This document shows positions 17,205-27,438 of a DNA stretch of 36,678 bases, one piece after another. The DNA comes from Nocardioidaceae bacterium (GTDB taxonomy: Bacteria; Actinomycetota; Actinomycetes; Propionibacteriales; Nocardioidaceae), in contig JAUJOE010000009.1 in NCBI GenBank assembly GCA_030447805.1, positions 21,113-57,790 on the forward strand, read 5' to 3'. The notes beneath the pieces were generated by a model. The model searched no databases. It had not been told where the DNA came from and saw only the letters and a program-made list of their open reading frames with translations. Numbering within the stretch: the first letter of the stretch is position 1; each line of letters starts with the position of its first letter. Both the position numbers and the translations under genes were made by a program.

Positions 17205-18224
17205 CAGTTGATCCTTTTCAAGCCAAGTCGGACGTCGGCGCCGAGCCGAGCGACTTCGCACATCTCAAAGCGCATGGCGTTGTCCACGGTGGTGATTCCG
17301 AGGTCGGCGATGGCGGCGCGGCCAGCTCCGAGCAACGCCGGTGCCACATAGGCGACCACCTCGTCGACCAGACCGGCGGCCAGGAACGCCGCCGCGAGCG
17401 TGGGGCCGCCTTCGAGCCAGACGTGTTGGCAGCCACGCCCGTACAAGGTGGCGAGCGCGTCGCCAAGGTCATGAGTGGTGAGGAGGACCGCTGGGGCGAC
17501 GTCGTCGAGTACGTTCGCGTGGGGAGGGATCGGTCGCAACCCCATCACGGCGCGGAGAGGCTGGCGGTCGGCGGGTGCTGGGACGCCGTCTGCGTTGCGG
17601 ACGGTCAGCTGCGGGTTGTCAGCGAGGACGGTCCCCGTGCCGACGAGGACCGCGTGGCACTGCTGCCGGCGGTCATGGACGTCTGCCCTCGCCTCTGGTC
17701 CGGTAAGCCACATCGACGACCCGTCCGCGGCGGCAGACCGACCGTCGAGCGTTGTGGCGAACTTCCAGGTAACGAACGGCCGCTTGCGGGTGGCCGCGAC
17801 GGACCAGGCGGGGTTTGTAGCGCCCGCCTCGTCAGCGAGGACTCCCCTTCCACATCGATCCCGGCAGAGCGAAGCGCGGCGGCTCCGCCGCGAGCGCGTG
17901 GCGTGTCGTCGGCCTGCGCGTACACGACTCGGCGGACTCCCGCCTCGATCAGCTCTAGGACGCAGGGGCCGGTGCGACCGGTGTGGTTACAGGGTTCAAG
18001 GGTCACCACGGCCGTGCAGCCCCGAGCCGCGGGTCCCGCTTGACTGAGCGCGTCAACCTCGGCGTGGGCGCTGCCGATGCCGCGGTGATAGCCCTCGGCC
18101 AGGGTGACCTCAGCTGGCCCGAGCAGTACCGCACCGACACGGGGGTTGGGACCAAGGGGCACGCCGGGGTGCGGGACAGGCCGATGGCGCGACGCATCGC
18201 CGCTGTCTCGCCCTGGCTGGCCAT
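17204..18224 (-). CDS. ribD: Bifunctional riboflavin deaminase/reductase (two frame breaks)
   Basis: About 340 residues when repaired. The N-terminal deaminase shows the zinc motif HAEVDAL and TLEPCNHTGRTGPC. The C-terminal reductase shows RPFVTWKFATTLDGRSAA, MWLTGPEARADVH, VGTGTVLADNPQLTVR and VWLEGGPTLAAAFL. It converts the GTP cyclohydrolase product by deamination and side-chain reduction. The ATG at 18224 (MASQGETAAMRRAIGL) follows GAGAGG at 7 bases. One base is missing near 18174 (after GLSR, before HPGVPLGPNPRVG) and one near 17843 (between DVEGE and VLADEAG). It is the first gene of the riboflavin operon, below the FMN riboswitch. Confidence 0.9.
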
Positions 18225-18371
18225 GTGTCGGCCTCTCGTCCGGCTCGCGGACCACGGGGCCGTCGACGACGTACGTTAGATGCCGCCTCAGCATTCTGCT
18301 CGGCAGCGGTCTGGGGCTGTCACCCCTGACCGTCGACAGCGAGGGGCTGCGAGGCGACGACCACGACGCCG

Positions 18372-18497
18372 GCGTGCATCCTCCCATCCGGACTTTCACC
18401 GTCGGTCCGGAGTTTCACCGGCTCAACCGACCGCTGGCTGCGGCCGGGTCGCGGACTGTTACCGCCGGTTCGGAATTACACCGACCCCGGAGCACGC
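18372..18497 (-). promoter_or_regulatory. FMN riboswitch (RFN element) of the riboflavin operon
   Basis: On the minus strand the P1 stem pairs GCGTGC (18497-18492) with GCACGC (18377-18372). Between them are the conserved pieces of the RFN aptamer in order: GGTGTAATTCCGAACCGGC, GGTAACAGTCCGCGACC, GTTGAGCCGGTGAAACTCCG, GACCGACGGTGAAAGTCCG and GATGGGAGGATGC. FMN binding is expected to shut off ribD-ribE-ribM-ribBA-ribH. About 147 bases separate the aptamer from the ribD ATG and must contain the expression platform; I did not see a U-tract terminator, so translational control is the likelier mode. Confidence 0.97.
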
Positions 18498-18505
18498 GAG
18501 TGTTG

Positions 18506-19455
18506 TCACTCGTCGCCAGCCATTCTGCCAGACGCTTGAGGTGGGAACATCGTGACGCGGGACACTGCCGCACGAGCGGGAGAAGCCGCCGCAGGCTTCC
18601 GCGTTGCGCGAGCCGCAGGCAGCCCGACGATTTGGCGCGTTAAACATGTCGATTCGGCCGTTAGGCATGCATAGCGCGCCAAACCGTAGCCGACTGGGAC
18701 TCCCGCTGCGTTGGGTGCCGCCCGGCACCGTTGGCGTCCTGGCGGCCCGGCACCCCTGGCGGCTGGCCCGCGCACCAGCCGGGCTTCGGCGTGCCGTCGA
18801 GCAGCGGCGTCCGCCAGCTTGCGCAAGGTGGCGACCATCGCGTCGGGGTCGTCGGCGCCGAAGACCGCCGAGCCGGCCACGAACACGTCGGCTCCCGCGT
18901 CGGCGCACCGCTCGATGGTGTCCGCTGACACTCCCCCGTCGACCTGCAGCCACACGTCGGCCCCTGACGCGCCGATCAGGTCACGGGCACGGCGGATCTT
19001 GGGCAGGCACACGTCGAGGAACTGCTGGCCGCCGAAGCCGGGCTCGACCGTCATGATCAGGAGCATGTCGAGCTCGGGCAACAGGTCGGCGTACGGCTCC
19101 ACCGGGGTGGCCGGCTTGAGCGCCATCCCAGCCCTGGCGCCCTGCACGCGCAGCTCGCGGGCCAGCCGCACCGGTGCAGCGCACGCCTCGACATGGAACG
19201 TCACGCTGGCGGCACCCGCCTCGACGTACGCCGGCGCCCAGCGGTCGGGGTCGTCGATCATCAGGTGGCAGTCCAGCGGGCGGGACGCCACGCCGGCCAA
19301 CGCCTCGACGACCGGCAGCCCGATCGTCAGGTTGGGAACGAAGTGGTTGTCCATGACGTCGACGTGCAGCCAGTCCGCCCCTCGACCGACCGCACGGCGG
19401 CCTCCAGGTTGGCGAAGTCGGCCGACAGCAGGCTCGGGGCGATCTGGACAGCCAT
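18506..19455 (-). CDS. rpe: Ribulose-phosphate 3-epimerase (frame break; C-terminal run-on)
   Basis: The start [18 protein letters not shown] at ATG 19455 is the family start. After one break at 19378-19381 (a G lost from a run, between RSVEG and ADWLHV) the frame continues with [54 protein letters not shown] and [11 protein letters not shown]. These are the metal-binding and phosphate-binding parts of the TIM barrel. It interconverts ribulose 5-phosphate and xylulose 5-phosphate. The normal protein ends near LRKLADAAA (about 18790). Here the frame stays open for another about 90 codons through a palindrome to 18506; that tail has no family similarity and a second indel probably hides the true stop. 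Confidence 0.9.
18631..18683. repeat. Palindromic element between rpe and the FMN riboswitch
   Basis: A 53-bp imperfect palindrome with perfect 9-bp ends, TTTGGCGCG (18631-18639) and CGCGCCAAA (18675-18683), and internal paired CATG tetramers. It lies beyond the conserved end of rpe and before the riboswitch, where a terminator for the upstream operon would be expected. There is no U-tract. I found no second copy in the window. Confidence 0.7.
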
Positions 19456-19467
19456 TGCCCGGTGAGC

Positions 19468-20867
19468 CTAGTCGCCTGACGCCGAGCCGGCGACGCGACG
19501 CAGCAGCGAGACGAACATCGCGTCGGTGCCGTGCCGGTGCGGCCACAGCTGCACCGAGGGCCCCGGCCCGAGGTCGGGTACGTCGGGCAGCAGCGCTCGA
19601 GCGTCCTCCTCACGTACGTCGGTGCGCTGGGCCAGCACCGCGTCGACGACGCCGCGGGTCTCGGCCCGGTGCGGCGAGCAGGTTGCGTAGGCGACCACCC
19701 CTCCTGGGCGTACGGCGCTCAGCGCGCTGGCCAGCAGCGCCGTCTGCAGCGGAACGAGACCGTCCAGGTCGTCGGGTCGGTGCCGCCACCGCGACTCCGG
19801 GCGCCGCCGCAACGCGCCGAGGCCGCTGCAGGGGGCGTCGACGAGCACCCGGTCGAAGGTTTCCGGCGCCCACGCGGGCTGGGTGCCGTCAGCGGCCACG
19901 ACCGGCGGCGTCGGGGAGTAGGCGCGCAGCGCCTGGCGCACCAGCCTGGCGCGGTGCAGCTGCCGGTCAGCGGCCACCACCACCGCACCGCGCTCGGCGG
20001 CCAGGCCGGTCAGCAACGCCGCCTTGCCGCCGGGTCCGGCGCACATGTCGAGCCAGCGGCGATCCCGGCCGGCCACCTCCGCCCGCGCGAGCACCAGCGC
20101 CGTAAGCTGCGAGCCCTCGTCCTGCACGCCGGCCCGCGCGCTGCGCACCTGCGGGATAGCACCGGGGTCTCCGCCGTCGAGCTGCACGGCGTACGGCGAC
20201 CACCGCCCCCGCCGCCCGCCGTACGCCAGCAGCTCCTCGACCGTGCAGAGCCCGGGCCGCACCACCAGCGAAACCGCTGGGGCGACGTTGTCGGCGGCCA
20301 ACGCCGCCTCGGTCTCCTCGACCGTCTGCAGCGTGTCGAGGAATGCCTGCACGACCCAGCGGGGATGGGAGTGCCGAACCGCCAGGTGGCCCACCGGGTC
20401 GGCTGCCCGGTCGGGCGCCACCTGGCTGACCCAGTCGGCGAAGGACTGCTCACCCACCCGGCGCAGGACGGCGTTGACCAGCCGCACCGGCCGCTCTCCG
20501 ACAGCGGACCGCACCAGCTCAACGGTCGTCGTCACCGCGGCGTGCGGCGAGACCCGCATGCTCAGCAGCTGATGGCAGCCCAATCTCAGCGCGGTCAGCA
20601 CGGCGGGCTGCACAGCCTGCACGCCGCCGCTGACGCACACGTCGAGGACGGCGTCGTAGCCGCCCTGCATCCGCGTGGTGCCGCTGGCCAGCTCGGTGGC
20701 GAACGCGGCGTCTCGCCCGGTCACTTCCCGCTCCGTCAGCAGCCGGGCAGGACGAGGTTGAGGTAGGCGTCTTGGCTGTCCACGGCGCGCAGTGCGTCGT
20801 ACGCCACCTGCCGGGCCGGGTCGAGGACGGCGCGCGCCCTCGCCCGCCGCGCCACCGGTGACGTCAC
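19468..20867 (-). CDS. rsmB: 16S rRNA m5C967 methyltransferase RsmB (one frame break)
   Basis: About 466 residues when repaired. The N-terminal about 140 residues are a NusB-like RNA-binding domain ([20 protein letters not shown], then [14 protein letters not shown]). The C-terminal methyltransferase has the SAM motif [14 protein letters not shown] and the two catalytic cysteine motifs [15 protein letters not shown] and [14 protein letters not shown]. The GTG at 20867 overlaps the fmt stop (GTGA). One C is missing from a run at about 20746, between LVLP and RLLTEREV. The gene ends 13 bases before rpe. A def-fmt-rsmB-rpe string is common in actinobacteria. Confidence 0.92.
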
Positions 20868-21789
20868 GTGCCCAGCGCTGCGGCACGCTGCGCACGCCGC
20901 GAGCCCAGTCAGCAGCCGGCATGCGCGGCTTGCCCTGCGGTTGCACGTCGCCCAGCTCGACCGGATGCGTGCCGGTGCCGACAAGGACGGCGGTCCTGCT
21001 GGTCGCCAGCTCACCGGGCGCGAGCGGCGCATCGGCCGGGCGCAGGGACACGGGGCCGAGCTTGAGCCGCGCACCGTCGACCACGGTCCAGGCTCCGGGC
21101 GCGGGCGTGCAGCCGCGGATGAGCCGGTCGACGGCGAAGGCCGGTTCACTCCACCGCACCTGCGCCTCCTCGACGCTGAGCTTCGGCGCGAACGAGACGC
21201 CGTCGGCTGGCTGCGGGCGTGCTTCCAGCGAGCCGTCCTCGATCCCGTCGAGCGTGGCGACGAGCAGTCCGGCGCCGTGCTCGGCCAGCCGGTCCAGCAG
21301 GGTGCCGGCGGTGTCGTCCGGCCGGATCGTCTCGGTGCAGAGGCCGTACGTCGGCCCAGCGTCCAGCTCCTTGACGATGCGGAAGGTGGTGGCCCCGGTC
21401 ACCTCGTCGCCCGCGATGAGCGCGCGCTGGACGGGAGCCGCGCCTCGCCACGCGGGCAGCACCGAGAAGTGCAGGTTGACCCACCCGTGCGGCGGGATGT
21501 CGAGCGCCGACTGCGGCAGCAGGGCGCCGTACGCCACCACAGGGCAGCAGTCGGGGTTGAGCGCACGGAGCTCCGCCTGGAACTCGGGGTCCTTCGGGGA
21601 CGCCGGTTTGAGCAACCGGCAGCCCGTGCTCGGCCGCCACGTCGGCCACCGCAGAAGCGGACATCTTGCGGCCGCGGCCACGGGGGCGTCGGGGCGGGTG
21701 AGCGCGCCGACCACCTCATGTCGGCTGGCCAGCAGCGCGCGCAGCGAGGGCACGGCGGCCGCTGGGGTGCCGGCGAAGACCACTCGCAC
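20864..21789 (-). CDS. fmt: Methionyl-tRNA formyltransferase (three frame breaks)
   Basis: About 308 residues when repaired, the normal size. It starts with GTG 21789 ([19 protein letters not shown]), two bases after the def stop. The folate-binding and catalytic region is seen in [33 protein letters not shown] with the catalytic Asn-His-Asp context, and [15 protein letters not shown]. The C-terminal tRNA-contact domain ends with [14 protein letters not shown]. Breaks: a lost G near 21680 (after RPDAP), a compensating extra T near 21614 (before LKPASPKD) and a lost base near 20875 that hides a TGA overlapping the rsmB GTG. The protein formylates initiator methionyl-tRNA, paired with the deformylase encoded just upstream. 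Confidence 0.93.
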
Positions 21790-21791
21790 GG

Positions 21792-22337
21792 CTAGCGAGC
21801 ACGCCCCAGCAGCGGGTGTGGTGACGCCTTGACCAGCGGTGCGGACAAGCCGCTCCACTCGGCCTCGCGGATCGCCCGCATCGCCGCCTTGCGGGTCTGT
21901 GCGTCGAGGCGGTCGACAAACAGGACGCCGTCGAGGTGGTCGGTCTCGTGCTGCAGGCACCGGGCGAGGGTGTCGGTGCCTTCGATCACCACCGGCTCGC
22001 CGTACATGTCGAAGCCGCGGGCCACGGTGCCGTACGCGCGGGTGCAGTCGAAGGTGAGCCCGGGGATGGACAGGCACCCCTCGTCGCCGGTCTGGGTCTC
22101 GTCGGTGAGCGTCAGCTGGGGGTTGACGAGGTGACCGACGACGCCGTCGACGGCATAGGTGAACACCCGCAGACCCACGCCGATCTGCGGCGCCGCGAGG
22201 CCGGCGCCGGGGGCGGCGATCATGGTGTCGGTGAGGTCGGCGACGAGCGTGCGCAGCTCACGGTCGAAGTCAACGACGGGCTCCGCCGGTGTGCGCAGCA
22301 CCGGATCGCCGAACAACCGGATGTCACGCACCGACAA
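21792..22337 (-). CDS. def: Peptide deformylase
   Basis: 181 residues, intact. All three metal-site motifs are present: [21 protein letters not shown] with the metal cysteine, and [12 protein letters not shown] with HExxH. It removes the N-formyl group from new proteins. It is the first gene of the def-fmt-rsmB-rpe set and lies 54 bases after priA ends. The coding start is ATG 22337 ([20 protein letters not shown]), which matches the family start, so no extension is needed. Confidence 0.96.
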   Translation of the reverse strand: MSVRDIRLFGDPVLRTPAEPVVDFDRELRTLVADLTDTMIAAPGAGLAAPQIGVGLRVFTYAVDGVVGHLVNPQLTLTDETQTGDEGCLSIPGLTFDCTRAYGTVARGFDMYGEPVVIEGTDTLARCLQHETDHLDGVLFVDRLDAQTRKAAMRAIREAEWSGLSAPLVKASPHPLLGRAR

Positions 22338-22391
22338 CGTCGAGCTCCTGGCATGAGACGGCAGCTTGCATGGAGTCAGTCTAGTGGCGGC

Positions 22392-24423
22392 CTACACGAG
22401 CTCTGCTGGGTCGACTTGCACCCGAACCGGCGGCAGCTTGCGGCTGCTGCGAGTGGCCTGTAGGTGTTGCAGTGCTCGGGTGAGCGCTCTGCCGCGGTCA
22501 CTGGGTGTGCGTACGACGAGGCGGACCGCCTCGCGGCCGATATCGACCGGTCCCAACACCTCGGCCCGCGGTGGCAGCGTCAACTGCCCGAGCGCCTCGG
22601 TCATCACCTCAGCCGGCGCGGTGATCGTCGCCACCCGCGCGGCCGGCGGCAGGTGAGCCGACCGCCGGTCGGCCAGCTCACGGGTGGCGAAGCCAGCCGG
22701 ATCCCACCTGACCAACGCCTGCAGCGCTGGCGCTGACGGTTCCCCGACCGCGATGACCCGACCACCGTCACCACCAGGTCGTACCAGCGCCGCCGCGTTG
22801 AACCAGCGCCGCAGTGCCTCCTCCGCCGCGCCGAAGTCGGGGCGGGTCAGCGTCAGCCAGGTGTCGAGGAGGACCGCGGCGGCGTAGCCGTCGGGGGATG
22901 CTCGCGGCTCGGCGCCGGGGGTGGCCACCACGATGGCGGGCTGCGGGTCGACCGTGTCGAGCACGCGGTCGCCCCCGAGGTCAGCACGGTCGTCTGGGGA
23001 AAGCTGCGGCCCCACTCCTGCGCCGTACGCAACGAACCAACCACCGGAGCACGAAGAGCAGCGCCACCACAATGTCGACACGCCCAGCCGGTCGCGGCCT
23101 GCGTGCACCACCGGCACTGCGGCGGGCCGCTGGCGGTGACGGTGGCCAGCGGCCCGGAGCAGCGCGCGCAGCGGGCCGGCTGCCGGCACGCCGCACACGC
23201 CAACGCCGGCTGGTAGCCGTAGCGGGGGCGTGCACCAGCACCGGCCCCGTCTCCAGGGCCGTCCTGACGACCTCGAACACCCGCCGAGGCATCCGGGCCA
23301 CCTCCGCAGCCGAATCACGTTCGAGCTCGCGGTCGTCTTCGCCGGCGATGTGCACCTGCGGTGCGGTCGCTCGAGCCTGCTCGCGCGGCGCCGGGACAAC
23401 GCCACCGCCCAACCGGACTCGACGAGGAGCTGGCTCTCGACCGACCGGCTGTGCCCGCAAAGCAGGACCGCTGTCTGCTGCAGATGAGCGCGGGAGGTGA
23501 GCACCTCTCGCGCGTGCGGGTACGGCGCGTGCAGCTCGGCGAACAGGTCGTCACCGTCGTCCCACATCGCGACCAGCCCCAGGTCGTGCACCGGTGCGAA
23601 CGCTGCGGCCCGGGTGCCGACGGCGATCTGGGCGTGGCCCCGCAGCAGCGCCAGGAACGCGCGGCAACGCGCCGCCGGCCCCAGGTCGGCGGTCAACACG
23701 ACGTGGGCGCCCGGACCGAGCAGCGCCGTCAGGGCCGCATCGACCCGGGCCACGTCTCGGGCGTCGGGAAGGCAGACGATGCTGCCGCGTCCGGCGACCC
23801 GGGTCGCCGCCGCCGCGGCGGCCAGGCGGGCGGGCCAGTCGGCACCGGCTGGCGCGGTCCACACCGCGCGGGGCGACTGGCCTGACGCAAGTCGGTGGAG
23901 GAAGGGCTGGCCCGCCTGGGGTCGGCCGCCCAGGGCTCGGTCAGCGTCTGGAGGGGTACGTCGAGCGGAGCCGCGGGAGCCGCCGGCATCTCCGCCTCGA
24001 CTCGGGCGTGCCGGGGCGGGACGGCGAGCCGGAGCACGTCGGCCAGGGTGCCGGCGTACCGGTCGGCGACCACGCGGGCGAGGGCAGCCACGTCCGGTGA
24101 GAGCGACGGCTTCGGCCGACACCACCCGGCGTAACGCCGCCAACGGTCCGGCGTGCTCGGTGTGCGCTCGACCCGGTCGAGGAGGAACCCGTCGACGTCG
24201 CGCCCGCTGAACCGCACCTTGACGCGGCACCCCGGCACCGCCTGCTCCGCCATGGTTTCGTCGCACCAGGATAGTCGAACGGCCGGTCGAGGTGGGCCAA
24301 CGGGAGGTCGACGGCGATCTTCGCCACCGGCAGCTTCGCGGCCGGTGCTGACACCGGCTTCGGGCGCTTGGTGCGGACCTGGCGCTTGAGCAGCGCCAGT
24401 TGCTCATCGACAAGCCCGACCAT
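22392..24423 (-). CDS. priA: PriA-like primosomal protein, ATPase motifs degenerate (at least five frame breaks)
   Basis: About 677 residues when repaired. The N-terminal DNA-binding domain is recognised in LPVAKIAVDLPLAHLDRPFDY and VPGCRVKVRFSGRDVDGFLL. The zinc-binding segment is present (CAACRQPARCARC, CRWCTQ, CRHCGG), and the C-terminal domain ends with VRVQVDPAELV. Where helicases have the Walker A GxTGSGKT loop this protein has TAPAGADWP, and the DEEH box is replaced by WDDGDD. Lack of detectable helicase motifs is known for actinobacterial PriA. Breaks: 24245-24275, about 23917, about 23395, 23224-23228 (homopolymer) and 22972-22976 (homopolymer). Start ATG 24423 (MVGLVDEQLALLKRQV) is chosen by family length. 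Confidence 0.85.
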
Positions 24424-24575
24424 CGTGGCGGGCGGGTCGCCGCTCGAGCAGGGCCATCGTCCACCCAGTAGGCGCCGTTCTGGCCGTCCAAGACCACCCA
24501 CTTGTCCGTCGATCGATACGTGTCCCACGCCGATGTGGTGGTTGGCCTGCTCGTGTGCGCTGCCGGTCCAGTCAT
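24424..24575 (-). other. Possible short coding segment upstream of priA
   Basis: From ATG 24575 a frame reads about 48 residues with protein-like composition, including STDKWVVLDGQNGAYWVDDG. It has no stop before priA and drifts into another frame of priA. It may be a small separate gene whose stop is hidden by an indel, or an N-terminal extension. I do not recognise it, and the ribosome binding site is weak. Confidence 0.25.
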
Positions 24576-24648
24576 AGCTCGACAGTAACGACGGCTGCCG
24601 ACAGTTCTGCTGCTCCCACCGGCCGACTGCCTGGTTCAGTGGACCTGG

Positions 24649-24937
24649 ATGGCTGAGCCTGGGAGAGACGGCGGCGGATCCGGCCACGGTAGTCGGTGAC
24701 CTCGCCGCAAGCGGCAACCTCGTGCTTGCCAAGGCGGTGCTCGAGGCATGGTCCACCCAGCTTGGACAACGGAAAGTGCCGCTTCTTGTCTTTTGTGCGG
24801 CGCTTCGGCGAGACGGCGTACTGTAACCGGTGGTCGACGCTCTGCGAAATGCGTTCAAGCAAGCGGAGGCGTTGGGCTCCTCGGCGCGCCGCAGGTCGAT
24901 GCAAGGCGCGCTGAGGATAGTCCTCGGCCTGTACTAG
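24649..24937 (+). CDS. Possible small plus-strand gene between priA and metK (interrupted)
   Basis: On the plus strand, from about 24653, one frame reads [20 protein letters not shown], then [17 protein letters not shown] and [15 protein letters not shown], then an in-frame TAA at 24824-24826. The same frame continues [19 protein letters not shown] to TAG at 24935-24937, which directly abuts the metK stop on the other strand. Both halves look like ordinary soluble protein with plausible codon use. No in-frame ATG exists; ATG 24649 would need one indel. I recognise no family. It could be a broken or mis-sequenced small gene convergent with metK, or a chance open frame. Confidence 0.3.
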
Positions 24938-26127
24938 TCAGTCGGAGACGGCGGACTGCAGCGCGTCGACCCGGTCGGTGCGTTCCCAGGTGAACTCCGG
25001 CAGCTCGCGCCGAAGTGTCCGTACGCCGCGGTCCGGGCGTAGATCGGACGCAACAGGTCGAGGTCGCGGATGATCGCCGCCGGCCGCAGGTCGAACACCT
25101 TGAGCACAGCCGCCCGGATGGCATCGACAGGCACCTTCTCGGTGCCGAAGCACTCGACGTAGAACCCGACCGGGTGCGCCTTGCCGATCGCGTAGGCGAT
25201 CTGCACCTCGCAGCGGCGGGCCAACCCAGCCGCGACGACGTTCTTGGCCACCCACCGCATCGCGTACGCCCCCGAGCGGTCGACCTTGGACGGGTCCTTG
25301 CCGCTGAAGGCGCCGCCACCGTGGCGGGCCATGCCGCCGTACGTGTCGATGATGATCTTGCGGCCGGTCAGGCCCGCGTCGCCCATCGGCCCACCGATCT
25401 CGAACCGCCCGGTGGGGTTGACGAACAGCCGGTAGTCGCTCGAGCCGATCTCGAACCCGCCGAGCACCTCGTCGACGACGTGCTTCTTGACCTCGGGGAC
25501 GAGCTGCCGCTCCAGGTCGACGTCGCCCGCGTGCTGGCTCGACACCACAACCGTCTCAACGCTCACCGGCCGCTCACCGTCGTACCTGATCGTCACCTGG
25601 GTCTTGCCGTCGGGCCGCAGGTAAGGGAGCGTCTCGTCCTTGCGCACCTGCGCCAGCCGCTGGGCCAGCTGGTGGGCGATCGTGATCGGCATCGGCATCA
25701 GTTGCGGCGTCTCGTCGCACGCGTAGCCGAACATCAGGCCCTGGTCCCCGGCCCCCTGTCGGTCCAGCGGATCGGTGGACCCGGTGCGTTCCTCGACAGC
25801 GTCGTCGACGCCTCGGGCGATGTCGGGCGACTGCTCGTTGATGCACACCTGCACCCCACACGACTGGCCGTCGAAGCCCTTGCTCGCCGAGTCGTACCCG
25901 ATGTCCAGCACCCGGCGCCGGACAATCTCGTCGATCGGTGCGTACGCATCCGTGGTGACCTCGCCTGCCACCACCACGAGTCCCGTGGTCACCAGCGTCT
26001 CAACGGCAACCCGGCTGCTGGGGTCGTCGGTAAGCAGCGCGTCGAGGATGGCGTCGCTGATCTGGTCCGCGATCTTGTCGGGGTGGCCCTCGGTGACCGA
26101 CTCGGACGTGAACAAACGACCTGACAA
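24938..26127 (-). CDS. metK: S-adenosylmethionine synthetase (one frame break)
   Basis: About 396 residues. The ATP and metal motifs are clear: [58 protein letters not shown] and the C-terminal [12 protein letters not shown]. It makes S-adenosylmethionine from methionine and ATP. I prefer TTG 26127, since AGGAGA stands 5 bases before it and [10 protein letters not shown] matches the usual start; ATG 26145 is the alternative. One base is missing near 25010 (between GHFG and RELPEF), so the true stop is the TGA at 24938. It lies 33 bases after coaBC, too short a gap for a SAM riboswitch. Confidence 0.95.
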
Positions 26128-26159
26128 CGCACTCTCCTGTCCCATTGGCACTGAGTATC

Positions 26160-27415
26160 TCAGGACTCGGCGTCCCAGCACTGCAGGACACAGTCCCAGA
26201 CCACGTGTGCGAGGGCCGCCTTGGGGCTCCGGTCGACGCGTACCTCGCCGCCGCCGCGGCGCAGAATCACCGCCTCGTTGTCGTCGGCGCCGAAGACGGC
26301 GCCGCCCGACACGTCGTTCACCACCAGCAGGTCGCAGCCCTTGCGGGCCAGCTTCTCCCTGGCGTGCTCCAGCACGGTGGCCTCGTCGTCGCCGGTCTCG
26401 GCGGCGAAGCCAACCAGCACGCGCCGACGGGAGCCACCCGCCGTACCGGAGGAGGAGCCCAGTTCGGCCAAGATGTCGGGGTTCTCGGTCAGCTCGACGG
26501 TGGTCAACTGCGTTTCTGTGCGCTTCTTGATCTTGTACTGCGACCGGCTGAGTGGCCGGAAGTCCGCTGGCGCCGCGGCCATCACCACGGCATCGGCACT
26601 TCGTGCCGCGGCGTGTACGGCGTCGCGCAGCTCGGTCGTCGACTCCACCCGCACGACCTTGACCCCCGCAGGATCGGGCATCGTCACGTTCGCGGCGACC
26701 AGCGTCACGTCGGCGCCCCGCGCGGCGGCGGTGCGAGCGAGTGCATAGCCCTGCTTGCCCGACGACCGGTTGCCGAGGTAGCGCACCGGGTCGAGGAACT
26801 CACGAGTGCCGCCAGCGGACACGACGACGCTGCGTCCGGCAAGGTCTGTGTGCTGGGCTGCGGCACCGCGACGCAACACCTCAACGGCTGCGGCGAAGAT
26901 CTCAGCTGCCTCCGGCAGCCGCCCAGGTCCCGAGTCGGCTCCGGTGAGCCGGCCCGAGGCCGGCTCGAGGACGACAGCTCCGCGGGCCCGCAACGTGGCG
27001 ACGTTTTCGCGGGTCGCTGGGTGCTCCCACATCTCGGTGTGCATCGCCGGTGCGAAGACCACCGGGCAGCGTGCGGTCAACAGCGTCGCGGTCAGCAAGT
27101 CGTCGCTGAGCCCGTGTGCGGCGTTGGCCATGACATTGGCGGTGGCGGGAGCCACGACGACAAGATCGGCCTGCTGCCCCAGCCTGACGTGCTGCACAGA
27201 CGGGACATCGGCGAAGACGCTGCTGGAGACCGGCTTGCCGGACAGCGCCTCCCAGGTAGCCGCGCCAACGAACCGCAGCGCCGCTTCAGTGGGTACGACG
27301 GTGACATCATGCCCCGACTCCGAGAACTGGCGAAGCAACTCGCAGGCCTTGTACGCCGCGATGCCACCGCTGACGCCAAGAACGACGCGCGGCGGCCGGA
27401 CTCGTCAGTGGTCAC
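26160..27415 (-). CDS. coaBC: Bifunctional phosphopantothenoylcysteine decarboxylase / ligase (one frame break)
   Basis: About 418 residues when repaired. The CoaC half (about 1 to 185) starts with [18 protein letters not shown] and contains [30 protein letters not shown] and [15 protein letters not shown]. The CoaB half has [46 protein letters not shown] and [16 protein letters not shown]. It performs two successive steps of coenzyme A synthesis using FMN and CTP. The proposed start is GTG 27415 (TTDESGRR), with one C missing near 27389 before RVVLGVSGG. No ribosome binding site is evident before that GTG, but a strongly structured leader lies at 27439-27500. The gene stands between rpoZ and metK, the usual actinobacterial order. 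Confidence 0.92.
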
Positions 27416-27438
27416 GGGTGGCAACTACAACGGAGGAG

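Noticed and set aside
18225-18371. An intrinsic terminator in the FMN riboswitch expression platform
   Set aside because: GC-rich pairings such as around GACAGCCCC exist, but none is followed by a U-tract, so I do not annotate one.
26128-26160. A SAM riboswitch before metK
   Set aside because: Only about 33 bases separate coaBC and metK, too few for any known SAM aptamer, and no conserved motif is seen.
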